A stretch of 64,000 bases of DNA. Origin: Amycolatopsis bartoniae. Lineage in GTDB: Bacteria; Actinomycetota; Actinomycetes; Mycobacteriales; Pseudonocardiaceae. The notes under the pieces are model-generated. The model did not search any database. It had not been told where the DNA came from and was given only the letters and a program-made list of their open reading frames with translations. The stretch's first letter is position 1. Every line of letters starts with the position of its first letter. Positions 8,653-16,151 of this stretch are shown here, one piece after another. The translations under genes were made by a program, and so were the position numbers. The DNA lies in NCBI RefSeq assembly GCF_014191255.1, contig NZ_JACHWH010000004.1, positions 299,001-363,000 on the forward strand. The letters run 5' to 3'.

Positions 8653-9825
8653 TCACCGGGTGACGGGCAGGGCGAGCGCGGTGGCGGCGATCAGGTCGCG
8701 CTGGATCTCGTTGGTGCCGCCGCCGAAGGTCAGGATCAACGCGGACCGGTGCGCGCGTTCGAGCCGGCCGCGCAGCACCGCGCCCGGCGAGCCCTCGCGG
8801 ACCACCGCGCCCGCGCCGACGACCTCCATCAGCAGCCGGTACGCCTCGATGGCCAGCTCGGTGCCGAACACCTTCGTCGCCGACGCCTCCGCCGGGCCCA
8901 GGTCCGGGGTGGACGCGATCCGCCAGTTCCGCAGCTTGAGGTACTCGCCGTGGGCGTGCACGCGGGCGAGGTGCAGCCGGACCCATTCGGCGTCGATCAC
9001 GCGGCTGCCGTCCGGCTGTTTCGTCTCCTGCGCCCACCGCCGCACCTCGCGCAGCGCCGACAGCACGGGCGCGGCCGAGGTGAGCGCGACGCGTTCGTGG
9101 TTGAGCTGGTTGGTGATCAGCGGCCAGCCCGCGTTCTCCTCGCCGATGCGCGCGCTCACCGGCACGCGGACGCCGTCGTAGTACGTGGCGCTGGTGCCCA
9201 CACCCGCGACCGTGCGGACCTTCGTCCACGAGAAGCCGTCCGCGGTGGTCGGCACCATCAGGATGCTGAGGCCCTTGTGCTTGCGGGCGTCCGGATCGGT
9301 GCGGGCCGCGAGCCACACGTAGTCGGCGTACTCGATGAGGCTCGTCCACATCTTCTGCCCGGTGATGACGTACTCGTCGCCGTCTCGGACCGCGCGCGTG
9401 CGCAGCGACGCGAGGTCCGTGCCCGCGCCCGGTTCGGAGTAACCGATCGAGAAGTGCAGCTCGCCCGCGGCGATCTTCGGCAGGTAGAACGTCTTCTGTT
9501 CTTCGGTGCCGAACCGCATGATCGTGGGACCCACGGTGTTGACCGTCAGGAACGGCACCGGCACCCCGGCGACGGCCGCCTCGTCGGTGAAGACGAGCTG
9601 TTCCAGCATGGAGCGCGCCTGCCCGCCGTAGGCTTCCGGCCACCCGATCGCGAGCCAGCCGTCGCGGCCTAGTTCGCGCACGATCTCCTTGTATGCCAAG
9701 CCGTTTCCGTATTCGCCATTGTCGGCGGCAAGCGCTTCCCGGCGGTCGGGGGTCATCAGCTTCGCGAAGTAGGTGCGCAGCTCGTCCCGCAGTTCCCGCT
9801 GCTGCGCGGTGTAGTCGATCCGCAT
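8653..9825 (-). CDS. fadE26: Acyl-CoA dehydrogenase catalytic subunit, FadE26/ChsE4-like
   Basis: A flavin-dependent alpha,beta-dehydrogenase of 390 residues and the presumed partner of the adjacent FadE27-like protein in cholesterol side-chain beta-oxidation. Visible motifs include the FAD-binding GYSEPGAGTDLASLRTRA and the C-terminal FGGGTNEIQRDLIA. The glutamate of LNHERVAL (residue 244) is close to the catalytic Glu247 reported for M. tuberculosis FadE26. The ATG at 9825 has a strong GGAGGTGA ribosome site. It is the first gene of the leftward operon and faces fdxD across a KstR-type palindrome, so induction by steroid catabolites is likely. Confidence 0.85.
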   Translation of the reverse strand: MRIDYTAQQRELRDELRTYFAKLMTPDRREALAADNGEYGNGLAYKEIVRELGRDGWLAIGWPEAYGGQARSMLEQLVFTDEAAVAGVPVPFLTVNTVGPTIMRFGTEEQKTFYLPKIAAGELHFSIGYSEPGAGTDLASLRTRAVRDGDEYVITGQKMWTSLIEYADYVWLAARTDPDARKHKGLSILMVPTTADGFSWTKVRTVAGVGTSATYYDGVRVPVSARIGEENAGWPLITNQLNHERVALTSAAPVLSALREVRRWAQETKQPDGSRVIDAEWVRLHLARVHAHGEYLKLRNWRIASTPDLGPAEASATKVFGTELAIEAYRLLMEVVGAGAVVREGSPGAVLRGRLERAHRSALILTFGGGTNEIQRDLIAATALALPVTR

Positions 9826-9881
9826 GCGTCACCTCCGGGGCACCCGCTCGTTCTGGTAGCGAAGCGGGCGCGGCGCTAGTC

Positions 9882-9895
9882 TAGAACCTGTTCTA
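9882..9895. promoter_or_regulatory. KstR-type operator (TAGAACCTGTTCTA)
   Basis: A perfect palindrome with a 2-base centre, matching the published TnnAACnnGTTnnA KstR consensus. It lies between the divergent fadE26 start (9825) and fdxD start (9927), and one more base on each side (C and G) extends the symmetry. KstR is a TetR-family repressor of cholesterol catabolism genes released by steroid-CoA intermediates. The kstR gene is not in this window. Confidence 0.88.
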
Positions 9896-9926
9896 GTTCT
9901 ACCAGCTCTGCCCGACGGGAGGAAGC

Positions 9927-10121
9927 ATGCGCGCCGAGGTCGACCGGGACCTGTGTGAGGCGAACGGGGTGTGCGCGGGGCTCGCGCCGGCCGTGTTCGA
10001 GCTGGACGACGAGGACGAGCTGGTCGTCAAGCAGTCCGAGGTTCTGCCCGAAGAAGTAGAACGTGTTACTCAAGCGGTGGCCGCTTGTCCGCGAAATGCC
10101 CTGTTCATCCGGGATCGATAG
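9927..10121 (+). CDS. fdxD: Small ferredoxin, FdxD-like
   Basis: A 64-residue 3Fe-4S-type ferredoxin carrying electrons to a partner such as a steroid cytochrome P450 or another oxygenase. The cysteines are spaced as CEANGVC near the N-terminus, with CP near the C-terminus (AACPRNAL), the single-cluster actinobacterial pattern. The ATG has GGGAGGA upstream. M. tuberculosis carries a comparable ferredoxin (Rv3503c) at the equivalent place beside fadE26, which supports the name. It sits directly downstream of the KstR-type operator, so it should be coregulated with steroid catabolism. Confidence 0.85.
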   Translation: MRAEVDRDLCEANGVCAGLAPAVFELDDEDELVVKQSEVLPEEVERVTQAVAACPRNALFIRDR

Positions 10122-10136
10122 CCTCTTGCCGAAGAC

Positions 10137-10150
10137 GAGAACAGATTCTA
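10137..10150. promoter_or_regulatory. Possible second, weaker KstR-type site
   Basis: GAGAACAGATTCTA, 58 bases before the alcohol dehydrogenase start, matches the 14-base operator at 9882 except at two positions. It falls just after the fdxD stop, where an internal promoter for the dehydrogenase genes could lie. The mismatch in the GTT half-site makes it uncertain. Confidence 0.35.
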
Positions 10151-10208
10151 GTCTGTGCCGGAGGAGGCGGGCCGACGAGGGCTTGCCGCGCCAGCGAGGA
10201 GGCTGCCC

Positions 10209-11297
10209 GTGAGAGCCGCCGTACTGAACGCGATCGGCGATGACAAGCTCGAGCTGCGCGACGACGTCACCACCGTCGATCCCGGCCCGCACGAGGTGCG
10301 GATCAAGGTCCGGGCCTCGGGCATCTGCCACAGCGACCTCTCCGCGATGGACGGGACGCTGCCCGCGCTCGCGCCGGGGATCGTGGGGCACGAGGGCGCG
10401 GGGGAGATCGTCGACGTGGGGTCCGCGGTCGAGCACCTCGCGCCGGGCGACCACGTCACCGTCTCGTTCGTGCCGCCGTGTGGCGCCTGCCCGAGCTGCC
10501 TCCGGGGCGAGCCCAACCTCTGCGCGGTGCACGCGATCGCCGCGTTCACCACGCCGCGCTTCCGGCTCGGCGAAACGCCGGTGTTCGGCTACGCGGGGCT
10601 CGGCACGTTCGCCGAGGAGCTCGTCGTACCGGCCTCGGGTGCCATCAAGGTGGACCCGGACGTGCCGTTCGAGACGGCCGCGCTCATCGCGTGCGGCGTG
10701 CTGACCGGCGTCGGCGCGGTGCTGAACACCGCGAAGGTGCGTCCGGGCTCCACGGTCGTCGTGATCGGCTGCGGTGGCGTCGGCATCTCGGTGATCCAGG
10801 GCGCGCGGCTCGCGGGCGCGACGACGATCGTCGCCGTCGACCCGGTGGAGGGCAAGCACGCCATCGCGAAGCGGTTCGGCGCCACGCACGCCACCACGCC
10901 CGACGGGCTGGAGGCGCTCAAACAGCAGGTCACGAACGCCGAGGGGTTCGATTACGCCTTCGACGTCGTCGGACTGCCCGTCACCATCCGGTCGGCGTGG
11001 GACTCCGCGCGCCGCGGCGGTTCCGTGGTCGTCGTGGGCGCCGGGCGCGGGGACGCGATGGTCCAGTTCAGCGCCCAGGAGCTGTTCCTGCACGACAAGA
11101 AGATCCTCGGCTCGTTCTACGGTTCCTCGCACGTGCACCACGACACCGGGCAGATGCTGCGGTTCTGGCGCGCTGGCCTGCTGGACCTCGACGGCATGAT
11201 CTCCCGGCGCCTGCCGTTCGACGAGCTCAACGACGGCCTCGCCACGCTGCGCGACGGCAGCACCGACGTGATCCGCCAGGTGGTGACTCTCGGGTGA
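10209..11297 (+). CDS. Zinc-dependent alcohol dehydrogenase (MDR family)
   Basis: A 362-residue medium-chain dehydrogenase that interconverts an alcohol and an aldehyde with a nicotinamide cofactor. Catalytic zinc ligands are in CHSDL and GHEGAGEIV. The structural zinc cysteines lie in CGACPSCLRGEPNLC, and the Rossmann motif is VIGCGGVG. GTG at 10209 follows an AGGAGG site; a further-upstream start at 10155 would add residues with no family match. It overlaps the next SDR gene by 4 bases and precedes an aldehyde dehydrogenase, so the set could convert an alcohol to an acid. Given the steroid context, a cholesterol side-chain alcohol or a degradation fragment is a plausible substrate, but this is inference. 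Confidence 0.82.
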   Translation: MRAAVLNAIGDDKLELRDDVTTVDPGPHEVRIKVRASGICHSDLSAMDGTLPALAPGIVGHEGAGEIVDVGSAVEHLAPGDHVTVSFVPPCGACPSCLRGEPNLCAVHAIAAFTTPRFRLGETPVFGYAGLGTFAEELVVPASGAIKVDPDVPFETAALIACGVLTGVGAVLNTAKVRPGSTVVVIGCGGVGISVIQGARLAGATTIVAVDPVEGKHAIAKRFGATHATTPDGLEALKQQVTNAEGFDYAFDVVGLPVTIRSAWDSARRGGSVVVVGAGRGDAMVQFSAQELFLHDKKILGSFYGSSHVHHDTGQMLRFWRAGLLDLDGMISRRLPFDELNDGLATLRDGSTDVIRQVVTLG

Positions 11298-12121
11298 ACC
11301 GGGTCGCCATTGTCACCGGCGCCGGGGCCGGGCTGGGGCGCGCGGAAGCGCTCGCGCTGGCCCGGGACGGCGCGGCCGTCGTCGTCAACGACGTGGCCGA
11401 CACCGACGTGGTCGACGAGATCGAAGCCGCGGGCGGAAAAGCGTTGCTGGTCAAGGGAGACGTGGGCGAGCGCGAAACCGCCGACGCACTCGTGGCCGCC
11501 GCGCTGGAACACTTCGGCGGGTTGCACGTGGTGGTCAACAACGCCGGGGTGCTGCGTGACCGGATGATCTTCTCGATGTCCGACGAGGAGTGGGACACCG
11601 TGCTCCGCGTGCACCTGCGCGGGCACTTCCTGCTGTCCCGCAACGCCACCGCGCACTGGCGGCAACAGTCCAAAGTGGAAGGACGACAGGTCTACGCGCG
11701 GATCGTCAACACAGCGTCCGAAGCCTTCCTGTTCGGTTCCGCCGGACAACCCAACTACGCCGCCGCCAAGGCCGGGATCGCCGCGCTCACCGTGGCGACG
11801 GCCCGCGGCTGCGCCCGCTACGGCGTGCGCGCCAACGCGATCTGCCCGCGGGCACGCACCGCGATGACGGCGGGGACCTTCGGCGACGCGCCGGAAGGGC
11901 CGGACCCGCTGTCGGTCGACCACGTGGCGCCCTTCGTCGCCCATCTCGCCTCACCCGAGGCGGAACCCGTCAACGGCCAGGTCTTCGTGGTGCACGGCGG
12001 AAAGGTCGCGCTCGTGCGGCCGCCGTCGCTGGAACGCACGTGGGACCTCGCCGACCTTCCCGAGCTGCCCGGCTGGTTCGCCGGCCGGGACCGGATGTTC
12101 GCCAGTCAGGAGCTGCTATGA
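11294..12121 (+). CDS. Short-chain dehydrogenase, Hsd4A-like
   Basis: An NAD(P)-dependent SDR of 275 residues. The cofactor motif TGAGAGLGRAEALALARDGA and the NNAGVLRD motif are intact, and the catalytic Tyr and Lys are in YAAAKAG. This N-terminal sequence type is typical of the multifunctional-enzyme/17beta-HSD type 4 SDRs. In M. tuberculosis an SDR of that type (Rv3502c) sits between fdxD and mce4, and mycobacterial Hsd4A is reported to act on 17beta-hydroxysteroids and on beta-hydroxyacyl-CoA. The GTG start overlaps the upstream stop and the stop overlaps the aldehyde dehydrogenase start, showing tight coupling. Function by synteny and family only. Confidence 0.8.
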   Translation: MNRVAIVTGAGAGLGRAEALALARDGAAVVVNDVADTDVVDEIEAAGGKALLVKGDVGERETADALVAAALEHFGGLHVVVNNAGVLRDRMIFSMSDEEWDTVLRVHLRGHFLLSRNATAHWRQQSKVEGRQVYARIVNTASEAFLFGSAGQPNYAAAKAGIAALTVATARGCARYGVRANAICPRARTAMTAGTFGDAPEGPDPLSVDHVAPFVAHLASPEAEPVNGQVFVVHGGKVALVRPPSLERTWDLADLPELPGWFAGRDRMFASQELL

Positions 12122-13629
12122 CCCTCACCGTGCAACCGCACCGCGAATCCGTCGGGCTCAAGACCGGGCAGCTGCTCGTCGACGGCCAGTGGGGACCGGG
12201 CAGCGGCGGCGGAACCTGGACCCACCGGCACCCGGCCACCGGCGAGGAGATCGGCGAGTTCGCCGTCGCGACGGCCGCCGACGTGGACGCGGCCGTCGAG
12301 TCCGCGCGCCGCGCCTTCGACTCCGGTGCCTGGTCGAACTCCCGCGCGGGCGTCCGGATCAAGCTGCTGCACCGCTACGCCGACCTGTTGCGTGAGCACG
12401 CCGAGGAGCTGCGGTCGTTGCAGGCGCTGGACAACTCGGTGCCGTTGTCGTTCAGCGGCAACATCTACGCCACCTCCGTCGAGGCCGCCGCGGACGTGTT
12501 CGACCACCACGCCGGGTGGGTCGACAAGCTCGGCGGGCAGACTCTGCCGCCGTACCAGGGCGGCGACCACCTGGCGATGACGTTCCGCGAGCCGATCGGT
12601 GTGGTGGCGGCGATCCTGCCGTGGAACGCGCCGTTCCTGCTGTTCGCGCAGAAGGTCGCGCCCGCGCTCGGCGCCGGCTGCACGATCGTGCTCAAGCCGT
12701 CGGAGTACTGCACGTTCACCGTGCTGCGGATGGTCGAGCTGCTGACCGAGGCGGGGCTGCCGCCGGGCACGCTCAACGTCGTCACCGGCCCGGGCGATCC
12801 GGTCGGCGAGGCGCTGATCACGCACCGGGACGTCGACAAGATCAGCTTCACCGGCAGCCGCGGTGTGGGCAAGCACATCGTCGAGGCGTCTGCCGGCACG
12901 CTCAAGCGCGTTTCCCTGGAGCTGGGCGGAAAGAGCCCGGCGCTGGTGTTCGCCGACGCGCCGAACGTCGGGCTCGCGGCCGCCACCACGATCGGCGCGG
13001 TCACGATGGGCCTGTCCGGGCAGGCGTGCGTCGCCAACACCCGCGCGCTGGTGCACCGCGAGGTCTACGACGAGTTCATCGCCGCCGCACAGGGCATGGC
13101 CGCCGCGATCACCTACGGCGACCCGTTCGACCCGGGCGTGCTGTCCTGCCCGCTGATCAACGAACGGCAGCTCGACCGCGTGCTCGGCTACATCGAGCAG
13201 GGCAAGCGGGAGGCGCGGCTGGTCACCGGCGGCGAACGGCTCGGCGGCGACCTCGCGGCGGGCAACTTCGTCGCGCCGACGATCTTCGCCGACGTCGCCA
13301 ACGACGCCACCATCGCGCAGGAGGAGATCTTCGGCCCGGTGCTCGCGGTCGTCCCGTTCTCCGACGAGGACGAAGCGGTGCGCCTGGCCAACGACACCGA
13401 GTACGGCCTCGGCGCGAGCGTGTTCAGCGCCGACGCCCAGCGCGCGTTCCGCGTCTCACGGAAGCTCAAGGCGGGCACGATCGGCGTCAACGGCTTCCAG
13501 ATCGAGCCGCACCTGCCGTTCGGCGGGTTCAAGCAGTCCGGGCTCGGCCGCGAGGGCGGGCTCTCCGCCATCGAGGCCTACACCGAGCTGAAGTCGGTGT
13601 TCATGCCGCTGACCGATGAGCTGATGTAG
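12118..13629 (+). CDS. NAD(P)-dependent aldehyde dehydrogenase
   Basis: A 503-residue aldehyde dehydrogenase oxidising an aldehyde to the acid. The catalytic cysteine is in GLSGQACVANTR and the general base glutamate is in LELGGKSPAL. The cofactor-binding segments ILPWNAPFLLF and FTGSRGVGKHIVE are intact, and the C-terminal PFGGFKQSGLGREGG is typical. Length is usual for the family. Its ATG overlaps the preceding SDR stop and its stop directly abuts the next SDR start, so it is inside a four-gene transcription unit. Together with the alcohol dehydrogenase it could complete a two-step alcohol-to-acid oxidation. Substrate unknown. Confidence 0.85.
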   Translation: MTLTVQPHRESVGLKTGQLLVDGQWGPGSGGGTWTHRHPATGEEIGEFAVATAADVDAAVESARRAFDSGAWSNSRAGVRIKLLHRYADLLREHAEELRSLQALDNSVPLSFSGNIYATSVEAAADVFDHHAGWVDKLGGQTLPPYQGGDHLAMTFREPIGVVAAILPWNAPFLLFAQKVAPALGAGCTIVLKPSEYCTFTVLRMVELLTEAGLPPGTLNVVTGPGDPVGEALITHRDVDKISFTGSRGVGKHIVEASAGTLKRVSLELGGKSPALVFADAPNVGLAAATTIGAVTMGLSGQACVANTRALVHREVYDEFIAAAQGMAAAITYGDPFDPGVLSCPLINERQLDRVLGYIEQGKREARLVTGGERLGGDLAAGNFVAPTIFADVANDATIAQEEIFGPVLAVVPFSDEDEAVRLANDTEYGLGASVFSADAQRAFRVSRKLKAGTIGVNGFQIEPHLPFGGFKQSGLGREGGLSAIEAYTELKSVFMPLTDELM

Positions 13630-14385
13630 ATGGGCAGGCTCGACGGGAAGGTGGCATTGGTCACCGGTGCGGCGCGCGGCCAGGGTGCCGCGGCCGCCCG
13701 GCGGTTCACCGAAGAAGGCGCCCGCGTGGTGGTCGCCGACGTGCTCGACGACGAGGGCAAGGCGCTCGCGGACGAGCTGGGCGCGGAGTACCAGCACCTC
13801 GACGTGTCCAGCGAGGACGACTGGGCCGCGGCGGTCGAGCGGACGGAACAGGAGTTCGGCTCGCTCACCGTGCTCGTCAACAACGCGGGAATCCTGCACT
13901 TCTCGGAACTCGCGAAGACCAGTCTTGCCGATTACGAACGCGTGATCAGGGTGAACCAGATCGGTGCGTTTCTCGGCATGCGCTCGGTCGTTGAACCCAT
14001 GACCCGCGCGGGTGGCGGTTCGATCGTCAACGTGTCCTCAGTGGAAGGACTGGCCGGAATGCCGTTCCTGATCGCCTACACCGCGAGCAAGTTCGCGATT
14101 CGCGGAATGACGAAGGGGGCGGCGCTGGAACTGGGACCGAAGGGCATCCGGGTCAATTCCGTGCACCCCGGCATGATCGACACGCAGATGGTCTCCGACG
14201 CCGCGATGGGCGCGAAGATCGACACTTCCTGGGTGAACAAGAAGGTGGCACTGGGGCGGATCGGGCAGCCGGAGGAGGTCGCGCAGCTGGTGGTCTTCCT
14301 CGCCAGCGACGAGAGCTCGTACAGCACGGGTGCGGAGTTCGTCGTGGACGGCGGCGCGACCGCCACGCACGCACTGAGGCCGTGA
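13630..14385 (+). CDS. SDR resembling 3alpha/20beta-hydroxysteroid dehydrogenase
   Basis: A 251-residue classical SDR. It has the cofactor motif TGAARGQGAAAARRF, the NNAGIL motif, the catalytic serine region VNVSSVEGLAGMP and the YTASKFAIRG active site. The sequence pattern, including ASDESSYSTGAEFVVDGG near the C-terminus, is strongly reminiscent of mycobacterial FabG3 (Rv2002), a 20beta-hydroxysteroid dehydrogenase. That suggests a steroid substrate here, in keeping with the adjacent mce4 importer. It begins immediately after the aldehyde dehydrogenase stop. A 114-base gap with small hairpins separates it from yrbE4A. Confidence 0.82.
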   Translation: MGRLDGKVALVTGAARGQGAAAARRFTEEGARVVVADVLDDEGKALADELGAEYQHLDVSSEDDWAAAVERTEQEFGSLTVLVNNAGILHFSELAKTSLADYERVIRVNQIGAFLGMRSVVEPMTRAGGGSIVNVSSVEGLAGMPFLIAYTASKFAIRGMTKGAALELGPKGIRVNSVHPGMIDTQMVSDAAMGAKIDTSWVNKKVALGRIGQPEEVAQLVVFLASDESSYSTGAEFVVDGGATATHALRP

Positions 14386-14449
14386 CGGGGACCACTGGGA
14401 GGCCGCCGATCCGATCATGTGAACACCGCTAACGGAAAGCGGACACCCA

Positions 14450-14468
14450 TCGTGAGCAAGACTCACGA
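14450..14468. promoter_or_regulatory. Inverted repeat upstream of the mce4 operon
   Basis: TCGTGAG and CTCACGA form a perfect 7-base inverted repeat around a 5-base loop, 31 bases before yrbE4A. It is the main structure in the gap between the SDR gene and the transporter operon. It could be an operator or a weak attenuator; it has no T-run and is unlikely to be a complete terminator. Confidence 0.35.
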
Positions 14469-14499
14469 GCGACGAAGCTGAGGGGTCGGCGGAGGTGTG

Positions 14500-15294
14500 A
14501 TGGGTTCGCGCAGTGGTACGGCCGCGGTTCCGGGTGCCGCCGCGCTGGCTCAGGTGGGGCGCCTGGCGACGCTCGCCTGGGAGGTGCTGTGCGCGATCCC
14601 GCGCCGGCCGTTCCAGTTCCGAGAGTGGATCCAGCAGTGCTGGTTCTTCGCGAGCGTCACGATCCTGCCCACCGCGCTCGTCGCGATCCCGTTCGGCGCC
14701 GTGATCGCGCTGCAGCTCGGTTCGCTCACGCAGCAGATCGGCGCGCAGTCGTTCACCGGCGCCGCGAGCGCGCTCGCGATCGTGCAGCAGGCCGCGCCGC
14801 TCATCACCGCCCTGCTCGTGGCGGGCGCGGGCGGCAGCGCGGTCTGTGCTGATATCGGCGCGCGGAAGATCCGGGAAGAGATCGACGCGATGGAGGTGCT
14901 CGGGGTCAACCCGATCCAGCGCCTCGTGGTGCCGAGGGTGCTCGCCGCGATCGTCGTGTCGCTCCTGCTCAACGGGCTGGTCAGCGTGGTCGGCGTGCTC
15001 GGCGGCTACTTCTTCAACGTCGTCATGCAGGGCGGCACGCCCGGCGCGTACCTGGCGAGCTTCAACGCCCTCGCCCAGCTGCCAGACCTCTACGTCAGCG
15101 AGGTCAAGGCGCTGCTGTACGGGTTCGTCGCCGGGGTGGTCGCGGCCTTCCGCGGGCTGAACCCGGCGGGCGGGCCGAAGGGCGTCGGTGACGCGGTGAA
15201 CCAGGCGGTGGTCATCACGTTCCTGCTGCTGTTCCTGATCAACGTCGTGCTGACGGCCATCTACCTGCGGCTCGTGCCGCCGAAGGCGCTGTGA
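14500..15294 (+). CDS. yrbE4A: Mce4 transporter permease YrbE4A
   Basis: An MlaE/YrbE-family integral membrane permease of 264 residues, one of two that form the membrane core of the Mce4 lipid importer, which takes up cholesterol in mycobacteria. Hydrophobic helices are evident near residues 50-75, 100-120, 145-180, 205-225 and 235-258. The conserved cytoplasmic coupling segment ICADIGARKIREEIDAMEVLG is represented as CADIGARKIREEIDAMEVLG. GTG (14497) and ATG (14500) are both possible starts; the ATG is better spaced from GGAGG. The ATPase (MceG/MkL type) is not in the window, as expected because it is usually unlinked. Confidence 0.9.
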   Translation: MGSRSGTAAVPGAAALAQVGRLATLAWEVLCAIPRRPFQFREWIQQCWFFASVTILPTALVAIPFGAVIALQLGSLTQQIGAQSFTGAASALAIVQQAAPLITALLVAGAGGSAVCADIGARKIREEIDAMEVLGVNPIQRLVVPRVLAAIVVSLLLNGLVSVVGVLGGYFFNVVMQGGTPGAYLASFNALAQLPDLYVSEVKALLYGFVAGVVAAFRGLNPAGGPKGVGDAVNQAVVITFLLLFLINVVLTAIYLRLVPPKAL

Positions 15295-16151
15295 TGACGA
15301 CGGCCGTGGAGACCGACGAGCGCCCGGACCGGACGCTCGAACTGATCGCGCGCCCCGGCGCGATCTTCGAGGGCTTCGGCGAGCAGCTGTCGTTCTACTT
15401 CCGCGCGCTGGCGTGGGCGCCGCGCACGCTCAAGCGGTACTCCGGCGAAACGCTGCGGCTGCTGACCGAGGTGTGCTTCGGCACCGGCGGGCTCGCCGTG
15501 ATCGGCGGCACGCTCGGCGTGATGATCGGCATGACGATGTTCACCGGTCTCATCGTCGGCATGCAGGGTTACGCGGCGCTGAACCAGCTCGGCACCGCCG
15601 CGCTCACCGGGTTCATCTCGGCCTACTTCAACACCCGCGAGGTCGCGCCGCTGGCCGCCGGGCTCGCGTTGTCGGCGACGGTCGGCTGCGGGTTCACCGC
15701 GCAGCTGGGCGCGATGCGGATCTCGGAGGAGATCGACGCGCTCGAAGTGATGGCCGTGCCGAGCATGCCGTACCTCGTCACCACGCGCGTGCTCGCCGGG
15801 ATCGCCGCCGTGATCCCGCTGTACGCGGTTGGGCTGCTGTCGTCCTACCTGGCGTCGCGGCAGATCACGGTGTGGCTCTACGGCCAGTCCCCGGGCACCT
15901 ACGACCACTACTTCACGCTGTTCCTGCCGCCCGAGGACGTGCTCTGGTCGTTCCTGAAGGTGGTGTTCTTCAGTGCGATCGTGATCCTGTCCCACTGCTA
16001 CTACGGCTACACCGCCGACGGCGGCCCGGCGGGCGTGGGAGTCGCGGTGGGCCGGGCGGTGCGCACGTCGATCGTGCTGATCTCGCTGCTCGACTTCTTC
16101 CTCAGCCTCGCGATCTGGGGTGCGACGACGACGGTCAGGATCTCGGGATGA
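15294..16151 (+). CDS. yrbE4B: Mce4 transporter permease YrbE4B
   Basis: The second MlaE/YrbE permease, 285 residues, pairing with YrbE4A. It has a cytoplasmic N-terminal stretch of about 60 residues followed by membrane segments, and the coupling motif GFTAQLGAMRISEEIDALEVMA. The ATG overlaps the yrbE4A stop (TGATG); a GTG three bases earlier is an alternative. Its stop overlaps mce4A. Cluster position between yrbE4A and six mce genes matches the standard mce operon. Confidence 0.9.
   Translation: MTTAVETDERPDRTLELIARPGAIFEGFGEQLSFYFRALAWAPRTLKRYSGETLRLLTEVCFGTGGLAVIGGTLGVMIGMTMFTGLIVGMQGYAALNQLGTAALTGFISAYFNTREVAPLAAGLALSATVGCGFTAQLGAMRISEEIDALEVMAVPSMPYLVTTRVLAGIAAVIPLYAVGLLSSYLASRQITVWLYGQSPGTYDHYFTLFLPPEDVLWSFLKVVFFSAIVILSHCYYGYTADGGPAGVGVAVGRAVRTSIVLISLLDFFLSLAIWGATTTVRISG

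Noticed and set aside
10057-10070. TAGAACGTGTTACT inside fdxD, resembling a KstR site
   Set aside because: It lies within coding codons, fails the last consensus base and lacks symmetry in the outer arm. The operator at 9882 explains regulation better.
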